NCBI RefSeq assembly: GCF_927798095.1
Contig: NZ_CAKMMF010000018.1
Location: 56,854 to 120,853 of the forward strand
Reading direction: 5' to 3'
DNA: 64,000 nucleotides
From: Paenibacillus plantiphilus
GTDB taxonomy: Bacteria; Bacillota; Bacilli; Paenibacillales; Paenibacillaceae
Made by a program: the position numbers and the translations under genes. Below, piece after piece: positions 55,427 to 63,739 of this stretch (position 1 is its first letter; every line of letters starts with the position of its first letter). The notes under the pieces were generated by a model. The model was given only the letters and a program-made list of their open reading frames with translations. It did no database searches and was not told the DNA's origin.

Positions 55427-55819
55427 CTACTTGCGATATTCTTGAGCGAGTCCTTCAAGCTGCTCCAATCCACGATCAGCCCAGCGCTTCAAACGATCAA
55501 GCGCCGCAATTTCCTTCTCCACAGCCTGCAGCAGCGACGCCTTATATTCCGGCACTGCTCCATAATAAGGACGGATGTCGCTTAGCGGCACATTGGTCTT
55601 CTCTGTGTAGCTGAGCGCGCGCCGTTCGTGGAACATCGGAACATCCGGATTATACGGATTGTGCAAATCCCCCTGTTCGGGATGCTTCAATACAGCAAGC
55701 ACCTTTACAAGCGCGCGAGGCGTGCCCTCCTCCACTACCTCACCTATATATTCGCCTGATTTCACGCTTATGAAAACGGTTGATCCCGCCTCCGGCAGAA
55801 ATTTATCATCGTTGTGCAT
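55427..55819 (-). CDS. kapB: Kinase-associated protein B
   Basis: The product is 130 residues from ATG at 55819, eleven bases after AAAGGAG; the longer open frame to 55909 adds a poor N-terminus. Conserved stretches are SGEYIGEVVEE, ALVKVLAVLKHPEQGDLHNP and PMFHERRALSYTEKTNVP. KapB supports the phosphorelay for sporulation in B. subtilis. This is direct support for an endospore-forming host. Confidence 0.9.
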   Translation of the reverse strand: MHNDDKFLPEAGSTVFISVKSGEYIGEVVEEGTPRALVKVLAVLKHPEQGDLHNPYNPDVPMFHERRALSYTEKTNVPLSDIRPYYGAVPEYKASLLQAVEKEIAALDRLKRWADRGLEQLEGLAQEYRK

Positions 55820-56005
55820 CTTTTCCGTATCTCCTTTCGTCGTATAGGATAGCGAGATTACGATAATACGTCCCGCCGCAAAACTTAATTTACAAATAAA
55901 TTTTAACATAAATTAATGTACAAATAGCAAGCAAACCTAATTTCATGTCTTGTATTCAGGTCATGTTGCATCGTAAAATGAGTATAAGGAAAAGTAGGTG
56001 AGAAG

Positions 56006-57121
56006 ATGCGTAAAAAAAGAGTGCTTCTGCTCTCTGAAGGTTTCGGTTCCGGACATACCCAGGCAGCCTATGCACTTGCTGTCGGAATTAGGGAACTGAA
56101 TCCTAATATTGTTACGCGAGTTATTGAACTGGGTAATTTCCTGAACCCGGTTATCGGTCCATTAATTATTTCCGCCTATAAGAAGACCGTCAGCAAGCAG
56201 CCTAAGCTCGTCGGAATTGTATATCGGAGACAATACAAGAAATCGTTGAATCGATTCACTCAACTTGCTCTTCATCGCATATTTTATACCCAAACAGCAC
56301 AAGTCATCTCCCAGCTCAAACCTGATCTCATCGTCTGTACGCACCCTGTTCCGAATGCGGTCGTATGCCGATTGAAGCGGCTTGGATTGGATGTTCCCTT
56401 ATATACGCTCATTACAGATTACGATGCCCACGGAACCTGGACCAGTCCTGAGGTCACCAAATATCTGGTTTCTACTTCACTAGTCAAGAAGAAGCTGACG
56501 GATCGCGGCATTCCTTCCAGTCGAGTAGAAGTAACCGGCATTCCTGTCCACCCGAACTTCTGGCGCACGAATGACAAGTCGGAGATTCAGCCCCAATTCG
56601 ACTTGAAGCCAATGCCAACAGTCCTTATTATGGGCGGAGGCTGGGGAATCATGTACAGTGACAATCTGCTTAAATATATGGCGGGATGGCGGGACTCGAT
56701 CCAGTTGATCTACTGCGTTGGCAGCAACGAGAAGGCCAGAGAGAAGATGCTTGCCGACCCCATTTACCAGCATCCCAACATTAAAGTGCTCGGTTTTACC
56801 CGTGAGGTCAGCAAGCTGATGGACGTGTCCGACCTGCTTATTACCAAGCCTGGCGGCATGACCTGTACAGAAGGGCTGAGCAAAGGGATTCCGATGCTGT
56901 TCTATGAGCCGATTCCCGGTCAGGAAGAGGTCAATTGCGAATATTTCGTAGAAAGCGGCTTTGGCGAAATGCTCATCTCTTCAGACACAATTGACAAATG
57001 GTTCTCGCTTATTCAAGAGCCCTATACCTCAATTCAGCATAGACGGGACCTTCTATCCAAGCGCAATCTTCAATATAATCCGATGCAATGCTCCCGTGCC
57101 GTCTTGCAGCTTATGCAATGA
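56006..57121 (+). CDS. Diacylglycerol glucosyltransferase-like protein (GT28, MGDG synthase type)
   Basis: The product is 371 residues. The N-terminal acceptor region is LLSEGFGSGHTQAA, TDYDAHGTW lies near 136, and the donor site is ITKPGGMTCTEGLSKGIPML near 285. It resembles UgtP, which makes glucolipids used as anchors for lipoteichoic acid. AGTAGGTGAGAAG precedes the ATG. It is divergent from kapB. Confidence 0.9.
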   Translation: MRKKRVLLLSEGFGSGHTQAAYALAVGIRELNPNIVTRVIELGNFLNPVIGPLIISAYKKTVSKQPKLVGIVYRRQYKKSLNRFTQLALHRIFYTQTAQVISQLKPDLIVCTHPVPNAVVCRLKRLGLDVPLYTLITDYDAHGTWTSPEVTKYLVSTSLVKKKLTDRGIPSSRVEVTGIPVHPNFWRTNDKSEIQPQFDLKPMPTVLIMGGGWGIMYSDNLLKYMAGWRDSIQLIYCVGSNEKAREKMLADPIYQHPNIKVLGFTREVSKLMDVSDLLITKPGGMTCTEGLSKGIPMLFYEPIPGQEEVNCEYFVESGFGEMLISSDTIDKWFSLIQEPYTSIQHRRDLLSKRNLQYNPMQCSRAVLQLMQ

Positions 57122-57218
57122 CGGCATGTTTTTTCTCTATATGATTCTGAATAGGCTGCTCTTCTGAAGGGTAAACAAACGTGAGATGCTTATGATGGCT
57201 ACAGGAGGCATGATGAAG

Positions 57219-58634
57219 ATGAGAAAACAACCGTTGGATGGAAAAACGATCATATTGCGTCTTGAGCTGGATACGGGGAAAGCGCAATTCGGAAGTGCGG
57301 CAACAGCTATTGAACGTGCAGGCGGCGATATCATCGCGATTGACGTCATACATACAAGCCGTGAACGAACGACACGCGACCTTACCGTGAAGATTGCCCA
57401 TTCGGACACCTCGCAGCGAATTGCCCAAGCCATCGAAGAGCTGCCAGGCATCCGACTTGTGAACATCTCGGACCGCACCTTTCTTCTTCATCTTGGCGGC
57501 AAGATTGCCATTCAGCCCAAGACTCCAATTGTGAATCGCGACGACTTATCCCGAGTCTATACGCCGGAGGTCGCGCGTGTCTGCAATGCGATCCATGAAG
57601 ACCCCAGCAAAGCTTTCACGTTGACTGTCAAACGCAATATGGTTGCTGTTGTCTCCGACGGCAGCGCTGTACTCGGGCTAGGCAATATTGGACCCTATGC
57701 GGCGATGCCGGTCATGGAAGGCAAAGCAATGCTGTTCAAGCAGTTCGCCGATGTGGATGCATTCCCTATCTGTCTGGACACACAGGATACAGAGGGGATC
57801 ATCGCTGCTGTCAAAGCAATCGCTCCCGCATTCGGCGGCATAAATCTTGAGGACATCGCTGCCCCCCGCTGCTTCGAGATCGAACAGCGCCTGCGCGAAG
57901 AGCTGGATATTCCCGTCTTCCATGATGACCAGCACGGAACGGCTGTCGTCCTCTATGCTGGATTGCTCAACGCACTCAAGCTCACCGGGCGCAGAATCGA
58001 AGAGGCGCGCATCGTTGTTTGCGGCATTGGGGCTGCCGGTACAGCCTGCACCAAAATGCTGCTCGCCGGCGGCGCCAGACATGTTATCGGCGTAGACCGC
58101 GAAGGCATACTGACGCGTGATCGCCATTATCCCAATGGCATGTGGCAATGGTATGCCGAGCATACGAATGAAGAACGGATTAGCGGAGGGCTCGCCGAGG
58201 CGCTGAATGGCGCCGATGTGTTTATCGGTCTGTCAGCTGGCGGCATTCTGAAGCGAGAGGATGTGGAAACGATGAGCGCCAGCCCGATCGTCTTTGCGAT
58301 GGCGAATCCAGAGCCGGAGATCCGTCCAGAAACGGTTGAGGACATCGTTGGCGTCATCGCCACAGGACGTTCCGATTATCCCAACCAGATCAACAATGTC
58401 CTCTGCTTTCCCGGCATATTTCGCGGCGCGCTGGATTGTCGTGCCAGCAGCATCAATGAGGCGATGAAGCTGGCGGCTGCAGAGGCGATCGCCTCTGTTA
58501 TCAGTGAAGAGGAGCTTAGCCAGCTCTACATTATTCCAAGTGTATTCAACCAGCGCATTGTCGACGAAATTCGTCGTCGCGTCATTCACGCCGCAATCGA
58601 AAGCGGAGTTGCAAGACGTCAGCCACGAGAGTAG
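57219..58634 (+). CDS. NAD(P)-dependent malic enzyme with N-terminal ACT domain
   Basis: The product is about 471 residues. The start is ATG at 57219, ten bases after AGGAGG, with two earlier ATGs at 57210 and 57213 too close to the SD. Residues about 1-85 form an ACT-like regulatory domain. The malic domain (SRVYTPEVARVCNAI, FHDDQHGTA) and NAD domain (GIGAAGTACTKML) follow. It decarboxylates malate to pyruvate. A strong terminator follows at 58692. Confidence 0.93.
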   Translation: MRKQPLDGKTIILRLELDTGKAQFGSAATAIERAGGDIIAIDVIHTSRERTTRDLTVKIAHSDTSQRIAQAIEELPGIRLVNISDRTFLLHLGGKIAIQPKTPIVNRDDLSRVYTPEVARVCNAIHEDPSKAFTLTVKRNMVAVVSDGSAVLGLGNIGPYAAMPVMEGKAMLFKQFADVDAFPICLDTQDTEGIIAAVKAIAPAFGGINLEDIAAPRCFEIEQRLREELDIPVFHDDQHGTAVVLYAGLLNALKLTGRRIEEARIVVCGIGAAGTACTKMLLAGGARHVIGVDREGILTRDRHYPNGMWQWYAEHTNEERISGGLAEALNGADVFIGLSAGGILKREDVETMSASPIVFAMANPEPEIRPETVEDIVGVIATGRSDYPNQINNVLCFPGIFRGALDCRASSINEAMKLAAAEAIASVISEEELSQLYIIPSVFNQRIVDEIRRRVIHAAIESGVARRQPRE

Positions 58635-58691
58635 CATAAATGCTGCCGACGGCCCTGAAGCTTCCTGCCCGTAAGGTGCAGCGCTAAATAT

Positions 58692-58737
58692 AAAAACCTC
58701 CTCAACCACAGTATTCCTTCTGGTTGAGGAGGTTTTT
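58692..58737. terminator. Strong terminator between convergent malic enzyme and NlpC/P60 genes
   Basis: AAAAACCTCCTCAACCA pairs with TGGTTGAGGAGGTTTTT, with A- and T-runs on the two sides, so it can serve both strands. Confidence 0.9.
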
Positions 58738-58746
58738 CATTTCAGC

Positions 58747-59760
58747 TTAAAGCGCGCTTCCCCCGAACAAGAAGCGGTGCTCCCAATGCGTGCCTGCAAT
58801 ATCGTTGACGCGAACGCCGCCGGATTCTTTGGAGTACGTGTGAAGAATACGGCCGTCGCCCAAGTAGATGCCAACATGCGTAATGGTGGCCGTAGATTTG
58901 TTAACACCGGCATATGAGGATGCCGAGGCTCCTTTATAAGACATGAAGAACATCAGATCGCCACGTTTCAGCCCGCTCCAGTTCGTCTTCACATTGCCTT
59001 TGTCCTTCACATAACTCCCTTGTTGACGGGAATCGGCTGGAAGCTTCACTCCAATGCCCGCCATGAAAGCCGTCCGAACAAAATCCGAGCAGTCGAACGT
59101 CGCAGTTGAATTCCGATCTGAGCCGAATTCATAGGGTGTACCAAGAAAGCTCATCCCTGCTGTGATTATCTTCTCCACCTGTGCAGAACCTCCAGGCTGC
59201 TGTTGACCGCCGCCCTGCTGGCCACCGCCAGGCAGACTGCCGTTCACCTGTATGTACTCTGCCCGCGCGCTAATATATCCCTTAACACCGCTCGAATCCT
59301 TCGCCTCATACCAGTAGCTGTTCGGCTGAGCTGTTACCGTGACCTTCTCTCCCTTGCTCAGATAACGAATTCTTCTGCTATCCGTCGAAGGCGCTTCACG
59401 GAAGGAAACAGATGCTACGATCACCGCATTCCCAGCAGTTCCTGTATTGCCGGAGTTTCCGGAATTGCCGTTTGAATTCCTAACAACTTCAATATATTTA
59501 CTGGACGTTGATATATACCCGATCTGTCCGCTATTATCTTGAACCTTGTACCAATAGCTGTTAACCTCTTCCAGGATGGCAACTTTGCTGCCCTTCTTCA
59601 AATATTTCATGACCGTAGATGAGGTTGAAGGACGGTCGCGAAAGCTGACACTGCTTTGAACCTCGCCTACGAGACCCGTATTAGCAGCTGCAGGCGAGAC
59701 TGGGATAACAAGCAGGGCAGCAAGAATTAAAGTCATGAATGATGCCAAGACTTTCTTCAT
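58747..59760 (-). CDS. Secreted NlpC/P60 peptidase with two SH3 domains
   Basis: The product is 337 residues. A signal peptide (1-26) is followed by SH3 domain 1 (about 29-93), a Ser/Asn/Gly linker, SH3 domain 2 (about 112-172), a Gln/Gly-rich linker and the NlpC/P60 domain (about 190-337). Catalytic Cys is in TFDCSDFV and His in ITHVGIYLG. It probably cuts peptidoglycan stem peptides (D-Glu-DAP type bond). Confidence 0.94.
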   Translation of the reverse strand: MKKVLASFMTLILAALLVIPVSPAAANTGLVGEVQSSVSFRDRPSTSSTVMKYLKKGSKVAILEEVNSYWYKVQDNSGQIGYISTSSKYIEVVRNSNGNSGNSGNTGTAGNAVIVASVSFREAPSTDSRRIRYLSKGEKVTVTAQPNSYWYEAKDSSGVKGYISARAEYIQVNGSLPGGGQQGGGQQQPGGSAQVEKIITAGMSFLGTPYEFGSDRNSTATFDCSDFVRTAFMAGIGVKLPADSRQQGSYVKDKGNVKTNWSGLKRGDLMFFMSYKGASASSYAGVNKSTATITHVGIYLGDGRILHTYSKESGGVRVNDIAGTHWEHRFLFGGSAL

Positions 59761-60213
59761 GGTAAAATTCCTCCATTTTCAAATAGGATGGTTGTTCGTA
59801 GATGCTTGCCAAATAGAGGTTTGACCTTCCACAATTGTCATAATTAATGAATCACGCTTGCACGCATCGCTCCTTTCATGCCCCTGAAACATAAGGTGTA
59901 TATGACCATTGTACGGATGACCTGACATGTCACCTATCGTCCGATCGTCTCATTTCGCATTGTGCATTATGGTCAGAAAGAACCACGAACAACACTTTTT
60001 ATCCAAAAAAATAAGAAGACGCCGCATCGGCGCCTTCCTTTATAACCCTTGGCACATATTGCTTTGAGACCCTTTACATTTCCTTGTAGACCATTCCGAT
60101 CCATAAGACTTTCGAACTAACTGAACAACCATCGCAGACCGCTTGGTAAATAGAACCAACCGCTCCAATTGGCATCATATTGCCGCAATTTCCCTTATTC
60201 ACAGCTGTCCGCT
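59761..60213. other. Intergenic region upstream of the NlpC/P60 gene
   Basis: It holds the promoter region of the NlpC/P60 gene and, at 60015-60037, a terminator. Between 60040 and 60160 a 34-codon minus frame exists without a clear SD and is not called. Nothing else stands out. Confidence 0.5.
60015..60037 (-). terminator. Terminator after the KTSC-like gene
   Basis: GAAGGCGCC and GGCGTCTTC pair around GATGC on the minus strand, followed by TTATTTTTTT. Confidence 0.75.
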
Positions 60214-60465
60214 CTACAAATTGTTCCATACCGGGATTTCAGCCTCGGTCGGCGTCTCATCCACTACGGTCACAGGCTCGTATTTGCGGGCAACCCGCAT
60301 AAGCGCATCATAACGGTTGCTCGACTCCAACACCGCCTGAAATTCGGCTCTCACAATCGAGGAGAACGTGGTCACCTCACCCGTATGATAGTACAAATGC
60401 AGCTTTTCTTCCTTCTCGTCATACGAGCAAAAGGCAATTTGCTTGGATTCCACTGGTACGAGCAT
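60214..60465 (-). CDS. Small KTSC-like protein
   Basis: The product is 83 residues, ATG at 60465 after AAGGAGGG. The fold suggested by ESKQIAFCSYDEKEEKLHLY, HTGEVTTFS and the ALMRVARKYEP tail resembles the KTSC domain (short beta-rich, often in phage or RNA-related proteins). The function is unknown. The downstream terminator at 60015 closes the unit. Confidence 0.65.
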   Translation of the reverse strand: MLVPVESKQIAFCSYDEKEEKLHLYYHTGEVTTFSSIVRAEFQAVLESSNRYDALMRVARKYEPVTVVDETPTEAEIPVWNNL

Positions 60466-60549
60466 TAACAATCCCTCCTTATTAGCGGGCATAGCATCCT
60501 ATAACCTTATTAACCTTATATTCAATCCGATCAACCAATATACAGATAT

Positions 60550-60665
60550 CGTTATAAAATTTTGGCTCAAAACAGAAATCAGTGCCTGACTTCCAGCGCG
60601 GAGGGGGGGGACGCTACGGGGCAGAGGGTTCTTCCGATCGCTTTCGCTTTGAGCCAAATTTTTTT
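60550..60665. repeat. Partial/diverged R1 element
   Basis: TTTTGGCTCAAA (about 60558) and TTTGAGCCAAATTTTTT (about 60649) are inverted. Between them lies GAGGGTTCTTCCGATCGCTT, similar to the left arm of family R1. The IS1595-type element is inserted just beyond. Together with the element it explains the gap 60466-60790. Confidence 0.6.
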
Positions 60666-60673
60666 ATGCATAA
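60666..60673. repeat. Target site duplication, left copy
   Basis: ATGCATAA directly flanks the left terminal repeat. The same eight bases flank the right end at 61776-61783. Confidence 0.85.
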
Positions 60674-60711
60674 GGTTATGTTAAATTCCAATGTTGATAT
60701 TTGACCACAAG

Positions 60712-60738
60712 AAAACCGCCTTGTTGAAAAGGCGGTTT
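60712..60738 (-). terminator. Terminator inside the mobile element, after the kinase gene
   Basis: AAACCGCCT and AGGCGGTTT pair around TGTTGAAA; the minus strand continues into TTTCTTG. Confidence 0.7.
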
Positions 60739-60790
60739 ATTGAGCTATCGTTCCTCGATTTAGTGAACAATTTCTTGAGCAAAGAGGGTA

Positions 60791-61345
60791 TTACATAAGT
60801 TCTGGGATTTCCGTAATCTTCTTAATAACCATCGGCACATCTTCTTCGTTACGGCTGACTACAAAGAGGTGGTCGGCTTCGCTTATATTTGGAGCCGATG
60901 CTTCGCTCTTTTGTTGTCGAGCAAGCACATCCTCAAACGTTGAAGCACTCCGAAAAATGTCTTTGCTACGCTGGCTTTCTGTTATCCGTAAATAAAGTTC
61001 GTCATCTGGAATATCAAAATAGACCAGAATGGTTATAAACCCTTTGTTTCGAAAATAGCCCAGTAAGTCCATACGACCTTTTCGTTCAAGATTAGAATTA
61101 CATAGAACGAGGTGACAATCGGTCTGATTTACCGCATAATCGACTATTGTTTGAGTAACTGCATATTTTAGCGTATTCGGACCTTCTTTCGGGCGTAAGG
61201 ACTTGTAGTAAGCGTTAATGAACGATGCGTGATTGTCTTGGTCAATAATTATTGCATTTTTCAACTGCAATTCTAATTGTTTAGCGAATGTCGTCTTACC
61301 ACTATGTGTTTTACCTACCGTAACGACTACAATTCTATTCATCAT
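60791..61345 (-). CDS. P-loop kinase-like cargo protein of the mobile element
   Basis: The product is 184 residues. Walker A GKTHSGKTT is at about residues 11-19. DQDNHASF near 36 and LVLCNSNLERKGR near 79 resemble AAA_33-type kinases (polynucleotide, chloramphenicol or small-molecule kinases). The C-terminus carries an R-rich lid (RITESQRSKDIFRSA). Two adjacent ATGs follow AAAGGGGTTA. It lies within IS-type ends and is not part of the transposition function, so it is a passenger. The substrate is unknown. Confidence 0.8.
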   Translation of the reverse strand: MMNRIVVVTVGKTHSGKTTFAKQLELQLKNAIIIDQDNHASFINAYYKSLRPKEGPNTLKYAVTQTIVDYAVNQTDCHLVLCNSNLERKGRMDLLGYFRNKGFITILVYFDIPDDELYLRITESQRSKDIFRSASTFEDVLARQQKSEASAPNISEADHLFVVSRNEEDVPMVIKKITEIPELM

Positions 61346-61405
61346 TAACCCCTTTACTTTGTTACATTCTATTCCTCAGATTATCACGCATTCCTGACCG
61401 TTCGC

Positions 61406-61732
61406 TTAACAAGAATAAGCAGAAAGCCTAAGTTTGGTATTCGTGTCGGTTACAGTAAACAGGCACGATTTGATCAACATATTTTTCTTATCCAAATAAT
61501 GCTGCAAATATTGGGTTGCAACACCATTGAAGCGGTCCATCCATTTCTTCAAGCCGATATGATAGCTGTTTACATTCTGGATATGATACACGCCTTTGAC
61601 ACGTTGTTTTCCATCGGACTTGAATCGGTAATGAGCCCAGCCTTTTGCATTCGCATAGGAGCTGAATGCCCGCCAGGAATCCGTGCAAAGCACGTTTGAG
61701 TCCACCGAATTGTTACCTCCATTATAGAACAT
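61406..61732 (-). pseudogene. IS1595/ISXO2-type transposase remnant
   Basis: The translation CTDSWRAFSSYANAKGWAHY, then VKGVYHIQNVNSYHIGLKKW and FNGVATQYLQHYLD, matches the C-terminal part of the DDE-type ISXO2 transposase family. The N-terminal half, with the first Asp and the zinc region, is missing. The last residues (KKNMLIK onward) no longer fit the family. An ATG frame is open, but function is not expected. Confidence 0.82.
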
Positions 61733-61775
61733 TCGTTCGTAATGTCAAATATCAACATTAAGGTTTAACAAAGCC

Positions 61776-61783
61776 ATGCATAA
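61776..61783. repeat. Target site duplication, right copy
   Basis: ATGCATAA follows the right terminal repeat directly and is identical to 60666-60673. Confidence 0.85.
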
Positions 61784-61785
61784 AT

Positions 61786-61815
61786 AAGAAGCCGGATGAG
61801 AGCACCCGGCTTCTT
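61786..61815 (-). terminator. Terminator of the CDF transporter gene
   Basis: AAGAAGCCGG pairs with CCGGCTTCTT around ATGAGAGCAC. The mobile element inserted within three bases of it. Confidence 0.75.
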
Positions 61816-61917
61816 GCACCTCCTATATACATCTCTCACACCACTCCCAGCTCGAAACGTGCGGTGCGAAAGCTGCATGACGGCGGTTGGCGGTCGACCA
61901 CATGCGAGCAAGCTCGC

Positions 61918-62829
61918 TCAATTCGGACGAAGCTTCTCCGACAGCAGAGCATCTGACTGCTCGGGGCTCAGCGGCTCCACATGAACATGAACGCTCATAA
62001 TATTATGCTTGCGCTCCATTCGCCGCTCGATCTCATCGCTGATCTGGTGGCTCTCGACAAGCGTTAATTGCGGGTCCACCTGAACGACAACATCGATAAG
62101 AACATTGCTGCCATGCACTCTTGCTTTAATATCCTTAATGGAGCGAACACCATGCGTTTTCTCAATCGTCCCGCGCAGCGTAATTAATTCCTTTTCATTG
62201 AATCCGTCCGTAAGCGCATGTGTCGAGCTGTAAAAGATATCCCAGGCCGTCTTGCAAATAATGAGCCCGACAGCGAGCGCCGCCACGGGATCAAGCCAAG
62301 GCAATCCAAGCTGTGAGCCGATAATGCCTACAGCAGCGCCAACACTGACCAGCGCATCGGACAGATTATCCTTGGCTGCCGCCATGAGCGCTTGATTATT
62401 TATCTTTCTGGCAAGCTTCCTGTTGTACATATACACGGCAGCCATGCAAGCCGCCGCACCGAGCGCTACCCAGGCCGAAATCAGATTCGGCGTTGTCCTG
62501 TGATCAGCGAACAAGGAGCTGCCTGCGCTAATCAGCACTTGTATGCCAACAGTCGCCATAATGAAGGACGCCACGAGCGCTGCAATTGTCTCCGCGCGAA
62601 AATGTCCATAGGGATGGTCATTATCCGGCGGCTTCTGCGATATTCGCAATCCGATAAGCACGGCCGTCGATGCCACGATGTCTGTCAGATTGTTGAAGCC
62701 GTCCGCCACGAGCGCAGCTGAAGCGAATCCGTAGCCTGCGGCGAGCTTTAGGCCAGACAGAATGATGTAAGCGCCGATGCTCACCATAGCTCCCTTTTCA
62801 CCTTGCTTGATCTCTTGATATTGGTCCAT
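61918..62829 (-). CDS. Cation diffusion facilitator (CDF) metal efflux protein
   Basis: The product is 303 residues. Six membrane helices occupy about 15-210, followed by a cytoplasmic domain of about 85 residues. Metal-site residues are in LVADGFNNLTDI (D/D) and HPYGHFRAET; the second helix pair has AAKDNLSDALVS. It exports Zn, Mn or similar ions by proton antiport. AGAGGTG precedes the ATG. Confidence 0.92.
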   Translation of the reverse strand: MDQYQEIKQGEKGAMVSIGAYIILSGLKLAAGYGFASAALVADGFNNLTDIVASTAVLIGLRISQKPPDNDHPYGHFRAETIAALVASFIMATVGIQVLISAGSSLFADHRTTPNLISAWVALGAAACMAAVYMYNRKLARKINNQALMAAAKDNLSDALVSVGAAVGIIGSQLGLPWLDPVAALAVGLIICKTAWDIFYSSTHALTDGFNEKELITLRGTIEKTHGVRSIKDIKARVHGSNVLIDVVVQVDPQLTLVESHQISDEIERRMERKHNIMSVHVHVEPLSPEQSDALLSEKLRPN

Positions 62830-63029
62830 CCGCTTTTTACACCTCTCTACCTTATGTAAATTCGGATTGCCTCCGATTGGTTACCGTTCATTACCTACGT
62901 ATCATACTCGATGACAATCGTGTGGGTCTAGAGAAACAGTGTTGGCAATGGGCTCACTTTTATGCGGTCGCGCAACAAGTTTGTCCCTGTTCAAAATCCC
63001 TATGGCTCAGAGCTGACATTAGCGGTTGA

Positions 63030-63175
63030 TGAGCCCGCTGCGGGTTCGGAGGGTTCTTCCAATCGCTGTTAAAGCCCGATTTCTTATATTGTAGAATAAT
63101 AGGTTGAAATCGGGCTTTAAAGGCGAACACTTCGTTTCTCCAGAAACCCTCCGTCCCTCCGCTCTGGCAGCAGCA
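63030..63175. repeat. Palindromic repeat element, family R1 diverged copy
   Basis: It shares GCTGCGGGTTCGGAGGGTTC, then TTCCAATCGCTGTT on the left and AAAGGCGAACACTTCGTTTC with CCAGAAACCCTCCG on the right, with the other R1 copies. The inner stem is completely different (AAAGCCCGATTTC/GAAATCGGGCTTT), but still pairs. Confidence 0.75.
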
Positions 63176-63185
63176 GGAACATCAA

Positions 63186-63234
63186 AAAAGCAGCTCCCTA
63201 TGAAACGGCCAGCGTTTCATAGGGAGCTGCTTTT
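63186..63234 (-). terminator. Terminator of the zinc-ribbon gene
   Basis: AAAAGCAGCTCCCTATGAAA pairs with TTTCATAGGGAGCTGCTTTT, a long perfect stem with flanking A/T-runs, just past the stop at 63245. Confidence 0.9.
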
Positions 63235-63244
63235 GTATAGTCAT

Positions 63245-63739
63245 CTATCGATAGCCTGATTCATCCGGCGTCCCCGAGGACAATGCCTGACCGCAGGCGA
63301 AGCATGCCTTCGCTGTCAGATCATTCTCCGTGGAGCAAGCGCTACAAATAATGCGAATCTCGCCGAAGGTCGTCTCAGGCTTAGGCTCCTCCATCAGCTC
63401 AGTTCCACAGCCCGGACAAAATCTGGCATCCAGCGGGACGACCTTGCCGCAAGAGCAGCTTTTCTCAAACCGAATGTTCTTAATGCGCTCGTCCAGCATT
63501 TGAATTTCCAGCTTCAGGGCGTCGAGCCCCTCGCATAAAGTTGCAATTTCATTATCAGAGGAATCGATATCTCCCCCTTCATGAGCTCGATAGACCGTCT
63601 CGCCCATCAAGAGAAATAGCTTCTCCATCTCTTTCTCCTTGCCGGAGATTTGCGACTTCAGCCGCGTAATTTCTACCGTTTGCTGCGCTTTCTTCGCCGC
63701 ATCTGACGCACCTTGTTTAACTTTATCGAAAAAAGACAT
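63245..63739 (-). CDS. Zinc-ribbon protein with N-terminal coiled coil
   Basis: The product is 164 residues from ATG at 63739 (GGAGGAG upstream). Residues 1-90 are helical, coiled-coil-like (KKAQQTVEITRLKSQISGKE). Two zinc ribbons follow: CSCGKVVPLDARFCPGCG near 96-113 and CSACSTENDLTAKACFACG near 134-152. Similar proteins occur in many Bacillota, with unknown function. Confidence 0.88.
   Translation of the reverse strand: MSFFDKVKQGASDAAKKAQQTVEITRLKSQISGKEKEMEKLFLLMGETVYRAHEGGDIDSSDNEIATLCEGLDALKLEIQMLDERIKNIRFEKSCSCGKVVPLDARFCPGCGTELMEEPKPETTFGEIRIICSACSTENDLTAKACFACGQALSSGTPDESGYR

Larger units (their letters stand above)
60674..61775. mobile_element. Non-autonomous IS1595-type element carrying a kinase gene
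   Basis: The element is 1102 bases with 32-base terminal inverted repeats (60674-60705 and 61744-61775, about 26 of 32 identical; shared core AATGTTGATATTTGAC) and a perfect 8-bp target duplication ATGCATAA. Inside are a C-terminal transposase remnant (61406-61732) and an intact P-loop kinase gene (60791-61345). The internal deletion removed the N-terminal part of the transposase, so movement would need a transposase elsewhere. The intact target duplication suggests fairly recent insertion. Confidence 0.85.
62830..63244. other. Intergenic region with diverged R1 repeat and terminator
   Basis: Contains the CDF promoter side, the repeat at 63030-63175 and the terminator at 63186-63234. No gene is supported. 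Confidence 0.6.

Noticed and set aside
60050..60160. 34-codon minus-strand frame (MMPIGAVGSIYQ...)
   Set aside because: No clear ribosome binding site and no recognisable pattern; it lies in the 3' leader of the KTSC-like transcript.
62895..62915. ACGTATCATACTCG as an operator upstream of the CDF transporter
   Set aside because: The palindrome GTATCATAC has no five-base centre and does not fit the family geometry.
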